Source: CADEED01 sp035765415 (GTDB lineage Bacteria > Pseudomonadota > Gammaproteobacteria > Steroidobacterales > Steroidobacteraceae). Taken from it: a stretch of DNA of 64,000 nt. Positions within the stretch are counted from its first letter, which is position 1. The number at the start of each line of letters is the position of its first letter. The stretch spans positions 62,001 through 126,000 of the forward strand of contig DASTXR010000097.1 of the NCBI GenBank assembly GCA_035765415.1, in the 5' to 3' direction. This document shows, piece after piece, positions 8,292 to 15,587 of this stretch. Below the pieces are notes generated by a model. The model had not been told where the DNA came from, did no database searches, and saw only the letters and a list, made by a program, of their open reading frames with translations. The position numbers were made by a program, and so were the translations under genes.

Positions 8292-9624
8292 AACAAAGAA
8301 GAAAATGAACGTAGTGCAACTCACGTTCATGGTGGCGGTAAACATGATGGGCTCCGGCATCATCATGCTGCCGGCGAACATGGCCGGGGTCGGCGCAATC
8401 TCATTGCTCTCGTGGGTGGTGACTGCCCTGGGATCGATGGCCATCGCCTACGGCTTCGCCCAGATGGGGCTGTTCAACCAGAAGACCGGCGGCATGGCGG
8501 CCTACGCCGAGGACGCCTACGGCAAGTCCGGATACTTCCAGGTCTTCATGCTTTACTTCCTGTCGCTCGCCATCGGCAACGTGGCGATCGCGATTTCGGC
8601 AGTGGGCTACATGGCCACGTTCTTCCCGGGAATGTCCGCCACACCGATCGCCACCTGCGCGAGTGTCATCGCGCTGCTGTGGCTGACCACCGTCGCCAAC
8701 TTCGGTGGACCTAGCGTCACCGGCAAGATCGGATCCGTGACCGTGTGGGGCGTCATCCTCCCGGTGGGACTGCTCTCCATCATCGGATGGTTCTGGTTCA
8801 GCGCTGAAACCTTCGGCGCAGCCTGGAATCCGCAGGGCTTGAGCCTCGCGCAAGGCATGGGCTCGAGCATCTCGCTGACTTTGTGGGCGTTCCTCGGCAT
8901 GGAATCCGCGGCGCAGAACTCTGACGCCGTCGAGAATCCGAAGAAGAACGTGCCGCTCGCCTGCCTGTTCGGCACGCTGGGCGCCGCCGTCATCTACGTG
9001 CTGTCGACGACCGTCATCCAGGGCATCGTGCCCAATGCCGAGCTCGCCGAGTCGACCGGTCCGTTCGGACTCGTGTACGCGAAGATGTTCGGGCCGACCG
9101 TGGGAACCATCGTCATGGGGCTCGCCGTGCTGGCCTGCCTCGGGTCCTTGTTAGGCTGGCAGTTCACGATTGCATCGACGGGCAAGTCGGCCGCCGAAGG
9201 CCGCATGTTCCCGGCGATGTTCGCCAAAGTGAACTCGCTGGGTGCGCCAATCAAGGGAATGATCGTGCTGGGCATCGTGCAGACGTTGCTCGCGCTGTCG
9301 ACGATCTCGCCGACGCTCAGTGAGCAGTTCAGCGCGCTGGTCAACCTCGCGGTGGTCACGAACGTGATTCCCTACATCGTCTCGTTGTCCGCGCTGTTCA
9401 TCATGATGAAGACAGCGAATGTGGCCGCCAACGTCTACACGCGCAACGCCATCATCGTCGTGCTGGGCATGGGCTACAGCGTCTTCGCGCTCTACGCCTC
9501 GGGCAAGGACGCGGTCATGGGCGGCATGCTCGTGCTGGGCATCGTCTACATCGTCTGGGGATTCCTGGCGAACCGGTTCAAGGGGCAACTCGAAGGCTCG
9601 CCCGCCCCCGCGGCGAAGGTATGA
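8284..9624 (+). CDS. potE: Putrescine/ornithine antiporter PotE
   Basis: A 446-residue APC-superfamily transporter with about 12 membrane segments. The N-terminus carries the substrate-binding NMMGSGIIMLP motif, and TLWAFLGMESA, CGSLLGWQFTIA-like and NLAVVTN segments follow E. coli PotE closely. Known role: exchange of external ornithine for internal putrescine across the inner membrane, which completes a proton-consuming cycle with SpeF. The ATG lies inside the end of speF (8-base overlap), so translation is probably coupled. The PotE identity is well supported by sequence and by the neighbour. Confidence 0.92.
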   Translation: MAETKKKMNVVQLTFMVAVNMMGSGIIMLPANMAGVGAISLLSWVVTALGSMAIAYGFAQMGLFNQKTGGMAAYAEDAYGKSGYFQVFMLYFLSLAIGNVAIAISAVGYMATFFPGMSATPIATCASVIALLWLTTVANFGGPSVTGKIGSVTVWGVILPVGLLSIIGWFWFSAETFGAAWNPQGLSLAQGMGSSISLTLWAFLGMESAAQNSDAVENPKKNVPLACLFGTLGAAVIYVLSTTVIQGIVPNAELAESTGPFGLVYAKMFGPTVGTIVMGLAVLACLGSLLGWQFTIASTGKSAAEGRMFPAMFAKVNSLGAPIKGMIVLGIVQTLLALSTISPTLSEQFSALVNLAVVTNVIPYIVSLSALFIMMKTANVAANVYTRNAIIVVLGMGYSVFALYASGKDAVMGGMLVLGIVYIVWGFLANRFKGQLEGSPAPAAKV

Positions 9625-9635
9625 GGAGAATGATC

Positions 9636-10535
9636 ATGAAAAACCAATCATCGGCACTGCTTGCCTTCGCCGCCCTCGCGCTGTTCGCGATTCCGGCGTC
9701 GGCGGCCACCCTGGACCGCATCAAGGATACCGGCCGCATCAAGCTGGGCTATCTACCGGATGCGTCCCCGTTCACCTCCAGGGGCAGCTCCGGCAGTCCC
9801 GAGGGATACGGCATCCAGCTCTGCGAGGCGATCGTCCACCAGTTCAAGGTGCAGCTGGGCTTGCCGGACATCGCGGTGGACTGGGTGGCGGTCACCTCGG
9901 AAAACCGCTTCACGGAAGTGCAGCAGGGCAACATCGACCTGTTGTGCACACCGGCCAGCGAATCGCTGACACATCGCAAGCAGGTGGCGTTCTCGCTGCC
10001 GGTCTTCGCAGGCGGCAACCGCGCGGTATTACGCGCGGATGCGCCGGCGGCGTTGCGTCATACGCTCTCCGGCGAGCGGCCCGACAAACCGGTATGGCGC
10101 GGATCGCCGGCAGCGAGGCTGCTCGCGGACACGAGGTACACCGTCGTCCCGGGCACCAGCACGGAAGCGTGGCTCAAGGAGCGCGGCCGGGACCTCGGCA
10201 TCAAGGCGAAGGTCATCCCGGCCCCGGACTACCGCGCCGGCGTGCAGATGGTGCTCGATCGCAAGGCGGATGTGTTCTTCGGCGATCGCGCCGTGGTGCT
10301 CGGCGCCATCGATCCGGCGAATCGCGACAAGCTCGTGGTCGTCGACCGCCTGTTCACGCACGAGCAGGCGGGCTTCGCGCTGGCCCGGGGCGATGACGAC
10401 TTCCGTCTCGCCGTGGATACGGCGCTGACCACCATCTACCCGTCGAAGAACTTCTCCGACCTGTTCGCGCGCTGGTTTGGCCCGCTCGATGACCGGGCGA
10501 AGACATTCTTCCTCTGGAGCACGCCCGCGCAGTGA
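9636..10535 (+). CDS. Orphan amino-acid-type periplasmic solute-binding protein
   Basis: A 299-residue family 3 solute-binding protein (PBPb type) with a signal peptide (about 1-23, cleaved after ASA). It then has the typical opening TLDRIKDTGRIKLGY, a ligand-domain core and an AGVQMVLDRKADVFFGD segment. The ATG at 9636 was chosen because AGGAG sits 7 bases upstream; ATGs at 9621 and 9630 are too close to it. No ABC permease or ATPase lies anywhere in the operon, so the protein may feed a transporter elsewhere, present substrate to the antiporters, or act as a sensor. Its position between a putrescine antiporter and a decarboxylase suggests a basic amino acid or polyamine ligand, which is an inference. 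Confidence 0.82.
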   Translation: MKNQSSALLAFAALALFAIPASAATLDRIKDTGRIKLGYLPDASPFTSRGSSGSPEGYGIQLCEAIVHQFKVQLGLPDIAVDWVAVTSENRFTEVQQGNIDLLCTPASESLTHRKQVAFSLPVFAGGNRAVLRADAPAALRHTLSGERPDKPVWRGSPAARLLADTRYTVVPGTSTEAWLKERGRDLGIKAKVIPAPDYRAGVQMVLDRKADVFFGDRAVVLGAIDPANRDKLVVVDRLFTHEQAGFALARGDDDFRLAVDTALTTIYPSKNFSDLFARWFGPLDDRAKTFFLWSTPAQ

Positions 10536-10571
10536 AGGTCGTACCAGAACCTACTATTCAAGGAGTACGCA

Positions 10572-12887
10572 ATGATCCAGCGAGGCGCCAGTAGATTGAG
10601 CATGCGAGCACTCGTCGTCGACGACGAGCTGGGCGACGCGACCGCGGAAGGACGCGCGGTCCGGGCGCTGGTAGAGGAGATGAAGGGGCGGGGCGTCGAC
10701 GTGGTGGAAGCGACTTCCGCCGCGGACGGAACCTCGGTCATCACCTCCGACTCCGCGATCCACGTCGTGCTCATCGATTGGCGGCTGAGCGACAGCAAGA
10801 ACAACGTGGACTCACACGCGTTCATCAAGGCGCTGCGCGCGCGCAACGACAAGGTCCCTATCTTTCTCATGGCCGAACGACGTGAAGCGTCGGGCATTTC
10901 CATCGAAGTGATGGAGATGGTCGACGAGTTCATCTGGACGCTGGAAGACACGGCAGCGTTCGTTGGCGGGCGCGTGGTCGCTGCAATCAAGCGTTATCTC
11001 ATCGCGGTGATGCCGCCGCTCGCCCTGGCGACCATGAAGTTCACGCAGGAGTACGAATATTCCTGGCACACACCGGGGCACGCCGGTGGCACTGCGTTCC
11101 TCAAGTCTCCCGTGGGCCGCATCTTCTTCGACTACTACGGTGAAAACCTGCTGCGCTCGGACCTGTCGATCAGCGTGGGCGCGCTGGGCTCGCTGCTGGA
11201 TCACACGGGTCCGATGGGCGCGCACGAGCGGTATGCGGCACGTGTATTCGGCGCGCATCGCACGTACAGCGTGACCAACGGCAGCTCGATGTCCAACCGC
11301 GTCTGCTTCATGGCCGCCGTGGGCAGGAACCAGGTGGCGTTCTGCGACCGCAACGCGCACAAGTCCATCGAGCACAGCCTCGTGATGACGGGGGCCATTC
11401 CGAACTACCTCGTGCCCCTGCGCAATCGCCTGGGCCTCATCGGCCCGATCCCGCCGGAACGGCTGAGCAAGGAAGCGCTCAAGGCTTCGGTCAAGGAAAA
11501 CCCGCTGGTCACCAAGGGCGTGAGCTCGCGCGCGGTGTACGCCGTGGTCACCAACTCCACGTACGACGGCCTTTGCTACAACGCGAAGCGCGTGGAGGAA
11601 TTGCTCGACCCTTCGGTGGATCGCATCCACTTCGATGAAGCCTGGTACGCGTATGCGCGATTCAACCCGCTCTACAAGGACCGGCATGCGATGCACGGCG
11701 ATCCGAAGGACCACAAGGGTGCCACGATCTTCGCCACGCACTCCACGCACAAGTTGCTGGCGGCGCTGTCGCAGGCGTCGTTCCTGCACGTGCGCGACGG
11801 CCGCGGCGCCATTCCGCACTCGCGATTCAACGAGTCGTACATGATGCAGGCGTCGACCTCGCCGCTGTATCCGATCATCGTCTCGAACGACATCACGGCG
11901 GCGATGATGGATGGTCCGGGCGGCCGCGCGTTGACCGACGAGTCCATCCAGGAAGCGGTCGCGTTCCGCCAGACCATGGGCCGCGCGCATCGCGAGTTCA
12001 CGAAGAAGGGCGACTGGTTCTTCAGGACCTGGAACGCAGATACGGTCAAGGCCCAAGGAAAGGGCAAGAAGGGGGGCAAGTCGGTCCGCTTCGAGGATGC
12101 CGATCCGCAGCAACTCGCCACCGATCCGCAGTGCTGGGTCCTTCATCCGGGCCAGAACTGGCACGGCTTCGGCGACATCGAAGACGACTACTGCATGCTC
12201 GACCCGATCAAGGTGTCGATCGTCACCCCGGGCGTCGCCGACAAGGGCGGCTTCGACAAGCGTGGCATTCCGGCGACGCTGGTCACCGCCTACCTGCACG
12301 TGCGCGGCGTCGAAGTGGAGAAGACCACCGACTTCACCGTCCTCGTGTTGTTCTCGCTGGGCATCACCAAGGGCAAGTGGGGCACGCTGCTCAATGCACT
12401 GCTCGAGTTCAAGCGCGACTACGACCGCAACGCCACCTTGAGCGAAGTGCTGCCCGAGCTCGCGTCCAACTACCCGGACACGTACGGCGACAAGGGGCTG
12501 CGCGATATCGCCGACGAGATGTTCTCGCAGTTGAAGGATTCGAAGCAGACGCAATGGCTCGCGCAGGCATTCTCGACGCTGCCGGAGCTCGCCATGTCGC
12601 CGAGCGACGCCTATCAACACCTGGTGCGCGATGAAATCGAGCACGTGCCGCTCGAGAACCTGGCGAATCGCATCCTGGCGACGAGTCTCGTGCCCTATCC
12701 ACCGGGCATCCCGATGCTGATGCCGGGCGAGTCGACCGGCCCGGACGACGGCCCGTATCTCGGCTATCTGCGCGCGCTCTGGGCCTGGGACCAGCGCTTC
12801 CCCGGGTTCGGCCACGACACGCACGGCATCGAGACCCGCGACGGCGTCCAGTACATCCAGTGCCTCAAGGCCGACGCCAGCAGCTAG
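10572..12887 (+). CDS. Orn/Lys/Arg decarboxylase, AdiA-type scaffold with CadA-like active-site loop
   Basis: A 771-residue PLP decarboxylase, third of four paralogues. It has a wing domain (11-145), TPGHAGG (167-173), RNAHKS (260-265), FDEAW (354-358) and PLP Lys394 in HSTHKLL. The loop at 194-214 reads RSDLSISV then LGSLLDHTGP, which is the lysine-decarboxylase pattern (SDISISV in CadA) on an otherwise AdiA-like backbone; RNAHKS replaces the usual RNCHKS. The substrate is therefore left open, with lysine a reasonable guess. The wing starts with a CheY-like VVDDE and has LIDW at 67-70. AAGGAG precedes the ATG. The following antiporter overlaps its stop by one base. Confidence 0.87.
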   Translation: MIQRGASRLSMRALVVDDELGDATAEGRAVRALVEEMKGRGVDVVEATSAADGTSVITSDSAIHVVLIDWRLSDSKNNVDSHAFIKALRARNDKVPIFLMAERREASGISIEVMEMVDEFIWTLEDTAAFVGGRVVAAIKRYLIAVMPPLALATMKFTQEYEYSWHTPGHAGGTAFLKSPVGRIFFDYYGENLLRSDLSISVGALGSLLDHTGPMGAHERYAARVFGAHRTYSVTNGSSMSNRVCFMAAVGRNQVAFCDRNAHKSIEHSLVMTGAIPNYLVPLRNRLGLIGPIPPERLSKEALKASVKENPLVTKGVSSRAVYAVVTNSTYDGLCYNAKRVEELLDPSVDRIHFDEAWYAYARFNPLYKDRHAMHGDPKDHKGATIFATHSTHKLLAALSQASFLHVRDGRGAIPHSRFNESYMMQASTSPLYPIIVSNDITAAMMDGPGGRALTDESIQEAVAFRQTMGRAHREFTKKGDWFFRTWNADTVKAQGKGKKGGKSVRFEDADPQQLATDPQCWVLHPGQNWHGFGDIEDDYCMLDPIKVSIVTPGVADKGGFDKRGIPATLVTAYLHVRGVEVEKTTDFTVLVLFSLGITKGKWGTLLNALLEFKRDYDRNATLSEVLPELASNYPDTYGDKGLRDIADEMFSQLKDSKQTQWLAQAFSTLPELAMSPSDAYQHLVRDEIEHVPLENLANRILATSLVPYPPGIPMLMPGESTGPDDGPYLGYLRALWAWDQRFPGFGHDTHGIETRDGVQYIQCLKADASS

Positions 12888-14236
12888 TGAGCACTCCCGG
12901 ACGAAAGATGTCGCTGATGCAGGCCACGATGCTCGTGGCCGGCAACATGATCGGCACGGGAGTGTTCCTGCTCCCGGTCAATCTCGCGCAGGTCGGTGGC
13001 ATCTCGATCTTCGGCTGGATCGTCGCGACGCTGGGTGTCGCCGCGCTGGGGTTGTGTTTCGCCAAGCTGGGGCAGCTCGATCCGCAGCCGGGCGGCCCCT
13101 ATGCCTATGCGCGCGACTTCCTGGGCTCGTACGCCGGCTTCCAGACTAACTACGTCTACTGGTTCGGCAACTGGATCGGCAACATCGCCATCGCGGTCGC
13201 GGCCATCGGTTATCTCACCGAGCTGGTTCCCGGCATCCACGGCCCGGTCGCGGGGCTGCTGGCCACCGCCGGCCTCATCTGGCTGCTGACGTTCGCCAAC
13301 ATCCTCGGGCCGCGCGTGGTCGGCGCGCTCGAGGCCTGGACCATGCTGCTGGCGCTCATACCGATTCTCGGCATCGCGCTGTTCGGCTGGTTCTGGTTCG
13401 ACCCCGACAAGTTCATGAGCGGCTGGAATGTGAGCGGCGGATCGGACATGCATGCCGTGTCGCGCGCCGCTTCGATGGCGCTGTGGGCTTACATGGGCAT
13501 CGAGAGCGCCACGGTCTCGGCGGGCGTCATCGAAAACCCGAAACGCAACGTGCCGCTGGCCACGCTCATGGGCCTGGGCGCGGCCGCGGTCATCTACGTG
13601 CTGAGCTCCACGGTCATCATGGGCCTGCTGCCGAACGAGGAGCTGCGAACCTCGCACGCGCCCTTTGCGGAGGCCGCGCGCATGGCGGTGGGCGACTGGG
13701 GAGCGATCATCATCGCGGTCTGCGCCGTTCTGAAATCCGTGGGATCGCTGGGTGGCTGGATGTTGCTCGTGGGGCAGTCGAGCAAGGCGGCGGCCGACGA
13801 CGGCATGTTCCCGAAGATCTTCGCGCGCGTGAACCGCAACGGCGTTCCTGGCCACGGTCTCGTCATCGTGGCGGTGCTGATGACTTGTGTCCTGGTCGCG
13901 ACCATGTCGCCGACGCTGGCCGAACAGTTCAATCACATCGTCGACCTGGCCGTGATCCTCATCATCGTGCCGTACATCTACTCGGCGGTCGCCGTCGTGA
14001 AAGTGGTCCACGACCACGGCGCCGAGCCCGCCAATTTCCGCAACTACAAGCTGATCGCGCTGCTGGCGGTGACCTATTGCCTGTGGGTAGTGCTCGGCGG
14101 CGATCCGAAGACCGTGGTGCACGCCCTGGTGGCGCTGCTCATCAGCGTTCCGCTGTATCCCTTTTTCATTCGCTCGATGCTCGAAGCAAAGCAGCGCAGG
14201 GCGAATCACATGATCAAAGAAGGAGCCCCGTCATGA
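12887..14236 (+). CDS. adiC: AdiC-like arginine/agmatine antiporter
   Basis: A 449-residue APC transporter, about 12 membrane segments. It follows E. coli AdiC more closely than CadB or PotE: the GNMIGTGVFLLP motif, LDPQPGGPYAYAR, ALIPILGIALFGWFWF, a tryptophan in ALWAYMGIESA (AdiC Trp202) and GSLGGWMLL (AdiC Trp293). Predicted role: import of arginine or a related basic amino acid in exchange for its decarboxylation product. The GTG at 12887 overlaps the decarboxylase stop by one base and gives an AdiC-length N-terminus; an ATG at 12908 is possible. It may serve several of the decarboxylases, as there are four enzymes but only two antiporters. Confidence 0.85.
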   Translation: MSTPGRKMSLMQATMLVAGNMIGTGVFLLPVNLAQVGGISIFGWIVATLGVAALGLCFAKLGQLDPQPGGPYAYARDFLGSYAGFQTNYVYWFGNWIGNIAIAVAAIGYLTELVPGIHGPVAGLLATAGLIWLLTFANILGPRVVGALEAWTMLLALIPILGIALFGWFWFDPDKFMSGWNVSGGSDMHAVSRAASMALWAYMGIESATVSAGVIENPKRNVPLATLMGLGAAAVIYVLSSTVIMGLLPNEELRTSHAPFAEAARMAVGDWGAIIIAVCAVLKSVGSLGGWMLLVGQSSKAAADDGMFPKIFARVNRNGVPGHGLVIVAVLMTCVLVATMSPTLAEQFNHIVDLAVILIIVPYIYSAVAVVKVVHDHGAEPANFRNYKLIALLAVTYCLWVVLGGDPKTVVHALVALLISVPLYPFFIRSMLEAKQRRANHMIKEGAPS

Positions 14237-15570
14237 CGCCGTTCAACCACAGAAGCAAGATTGCCAGCGCCGTGCTGCTGGCGCTCTCGGCGACGCCGGT
14301 CCTGTCCGCTGAGGAAGAGGCGAAGCCCACGCCGCCACCGGGATTGCCGGCGAACGTGGATTGGACCTTCAATCTCGACGCGACGTTCGGCGCGTTCGGT
14401 TTCGACAATTCCCTGTATCTCAATCCTCGCGACGAGCCGTCGGGAGATCTCGGTGACAACTGGACCGAAGGCACGGTCAAGGGGGGCCTGAGCGGTGTGT
14501 ACACCAACGCCGGTGGTTCGCAGTGGTACGGCAAGATCAGCGCTGTCGGCGAAGGCACGTATAGCGATGCGCCCGATCTCGTCGGCAGCGACTCCACATC
14601 GTTCGGAGTGGAAGACCTCTACATCGGCTGGCGCTCGAGTGGCGAGAATCCCATGTGGGATTTCACCGTCGGCCGCGCGCAGTACAAGCTCGGTCACGGC
14701 ATGCTGCTTTACGACGGCGCGTCGGAAGGTGGCTCACGTGGCGGCTACTGGACGAACGCGCGCAAGGCGTTCGAGTTTGCGGCGATCGGCCGCTTCAAGT
14801 CCGGCAGCAACACATTCGAAGTGTTCTATCTCGATCGCGACGAGCTTCCCGAGTCCGACAGCGGCAGCAAACTCGTGGGCGCGAACTACGAGTACGCTTT
14901 CGGTGAAGAGAACACGCTCGGCGCCACCTACATGAAGTGGTCGGCCAAGGAATCGGTGAGGCCGGAGCGCGACGGCATGGAGGTGTACAACCTGCGCGCC
15001 TATGTCGCGCCATTTCCAAGCCTCAAGGCCCTGTCCTTCGAGCTCGAGTGGGCGCAGGAAGAAAACGATGTGCTGGTCGATTCCATGGCGTGGACCGCCG
15101 CGGCGTCCTACCAGTTCGGCGGCGCATGGACACCCAAGCTCACCTATCGCTACGCATTGTTCGAAGGCGACGATCCCGACACGGTCGAGAACGAGAACTT
15201 CGACGGCCTGTTCACCGGCTTCTACGACTGGAGCAGCTGGTGGCAGGGAGAAATCGGCGGCGGCTATCTACTGTCGAACTCCAACCTGGCCACGAACATG
15301 CTGCGGCTTCACGCCAAGCCCACCGAGTCCATTTCGACCGGGCTGATCTTCCTCGACTTCTCGCTGGATCATCCGGAGTCGTTCGACCCCAGCGTCACCT
15401 CATCGGATGCCGGCACGGAACTCGACTGGTACATGGACTGGTCGATCACCAGCAACTTCATCCTGAGTGTCGTACTGGCCGTCGGCGAGCCGGGAGAAGC
15501 GGTGGAGCAGTTCTCGGGCCGCACCGAGAACTTCACCTACGGAATGATTTTCGGAGCGTACAGCTTCTAA
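14233..15570 (+). CDS. Outer-membrane beta-barrel protein in the decarboxylase operon
   Basis: A 445-residue protein with a signal peptide (about 1-25, ending LSA), a short Pro-rich linker and alternating amphipathic strands rich in Tyr, Trp and Gly to the end. It closes with a terminal Phe after MIFGAYSF, as outer-membrane barrels usually do. The DFTVGRAQYKLGHG stretch recalls alginate-export-family porins, but that assignment is weak. It overlaps the antiporter stop by 4 bases (ATGA) and has an AAGGAG ribosome site. In context it could admit basic amino acids or release polyamines across the outer membrane; this is inferred from position only. Confidence 0.75.
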   Translation: MTPFNHRSKIASAVLLALSATPVLSAEEEAKPTPPPGLPANVDWTFNLDATFGAFGFDNSLYLNPRDEPSGDLGDNWTEGTVKGGLSGVYTNAGGSQWYGKISAVGEGTYSDAPDLVGSDSTSFGVEDLYIGWRSSGENPMWDFTVGRAQYKLGHGMLLYDGASEGGSRGGYWTNARKAFEFAAIGRFKSGSNTFEVFYLDRDELPESDSGSKLVGANYEYAFGEENTLGATYMKWSAKESVRPERDGMEVYNLRAYVAPFPSLKALSFELEWAQEENDVLVDSMAWTAAASYQFGGAWTPKLTYRYALFEGDDPDTVENENFDGLFTGFYDWSSWWQGEIGGGYLLSNSNLATNMLRLHAKPTESISTGLIFLDFSLDHPESFDPSVTSSDAGTELDWYMDWSITSNFILSVVLAVGEPGEAVEQFSGRTENFTYGMIFGAYSF

Positions 15571-15587
15571 CGATCATGGAGGCCAAC

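Noticed and set aside
6324..8444. Long open frame (about 706 codons) antisense to the ornithine decarboxylase; similar long antisense frames at 3544-4845, 10812-12824 and 15567-17498.
   Set aside because: GC-rich genes leave long open frames on the other strand. The translations are Arg/His-rich, lack family motifs, and lie exactly opposite well-supported decarboxylases.
12884..14209. 441-codon minus-strand frame opposite the AdiC-like antiporter.
   Set aside because: His/Arg/Asp-rich translation with no hydrophobic or domain pattern, while the plus strand encodes a clear 12-segment transporter.
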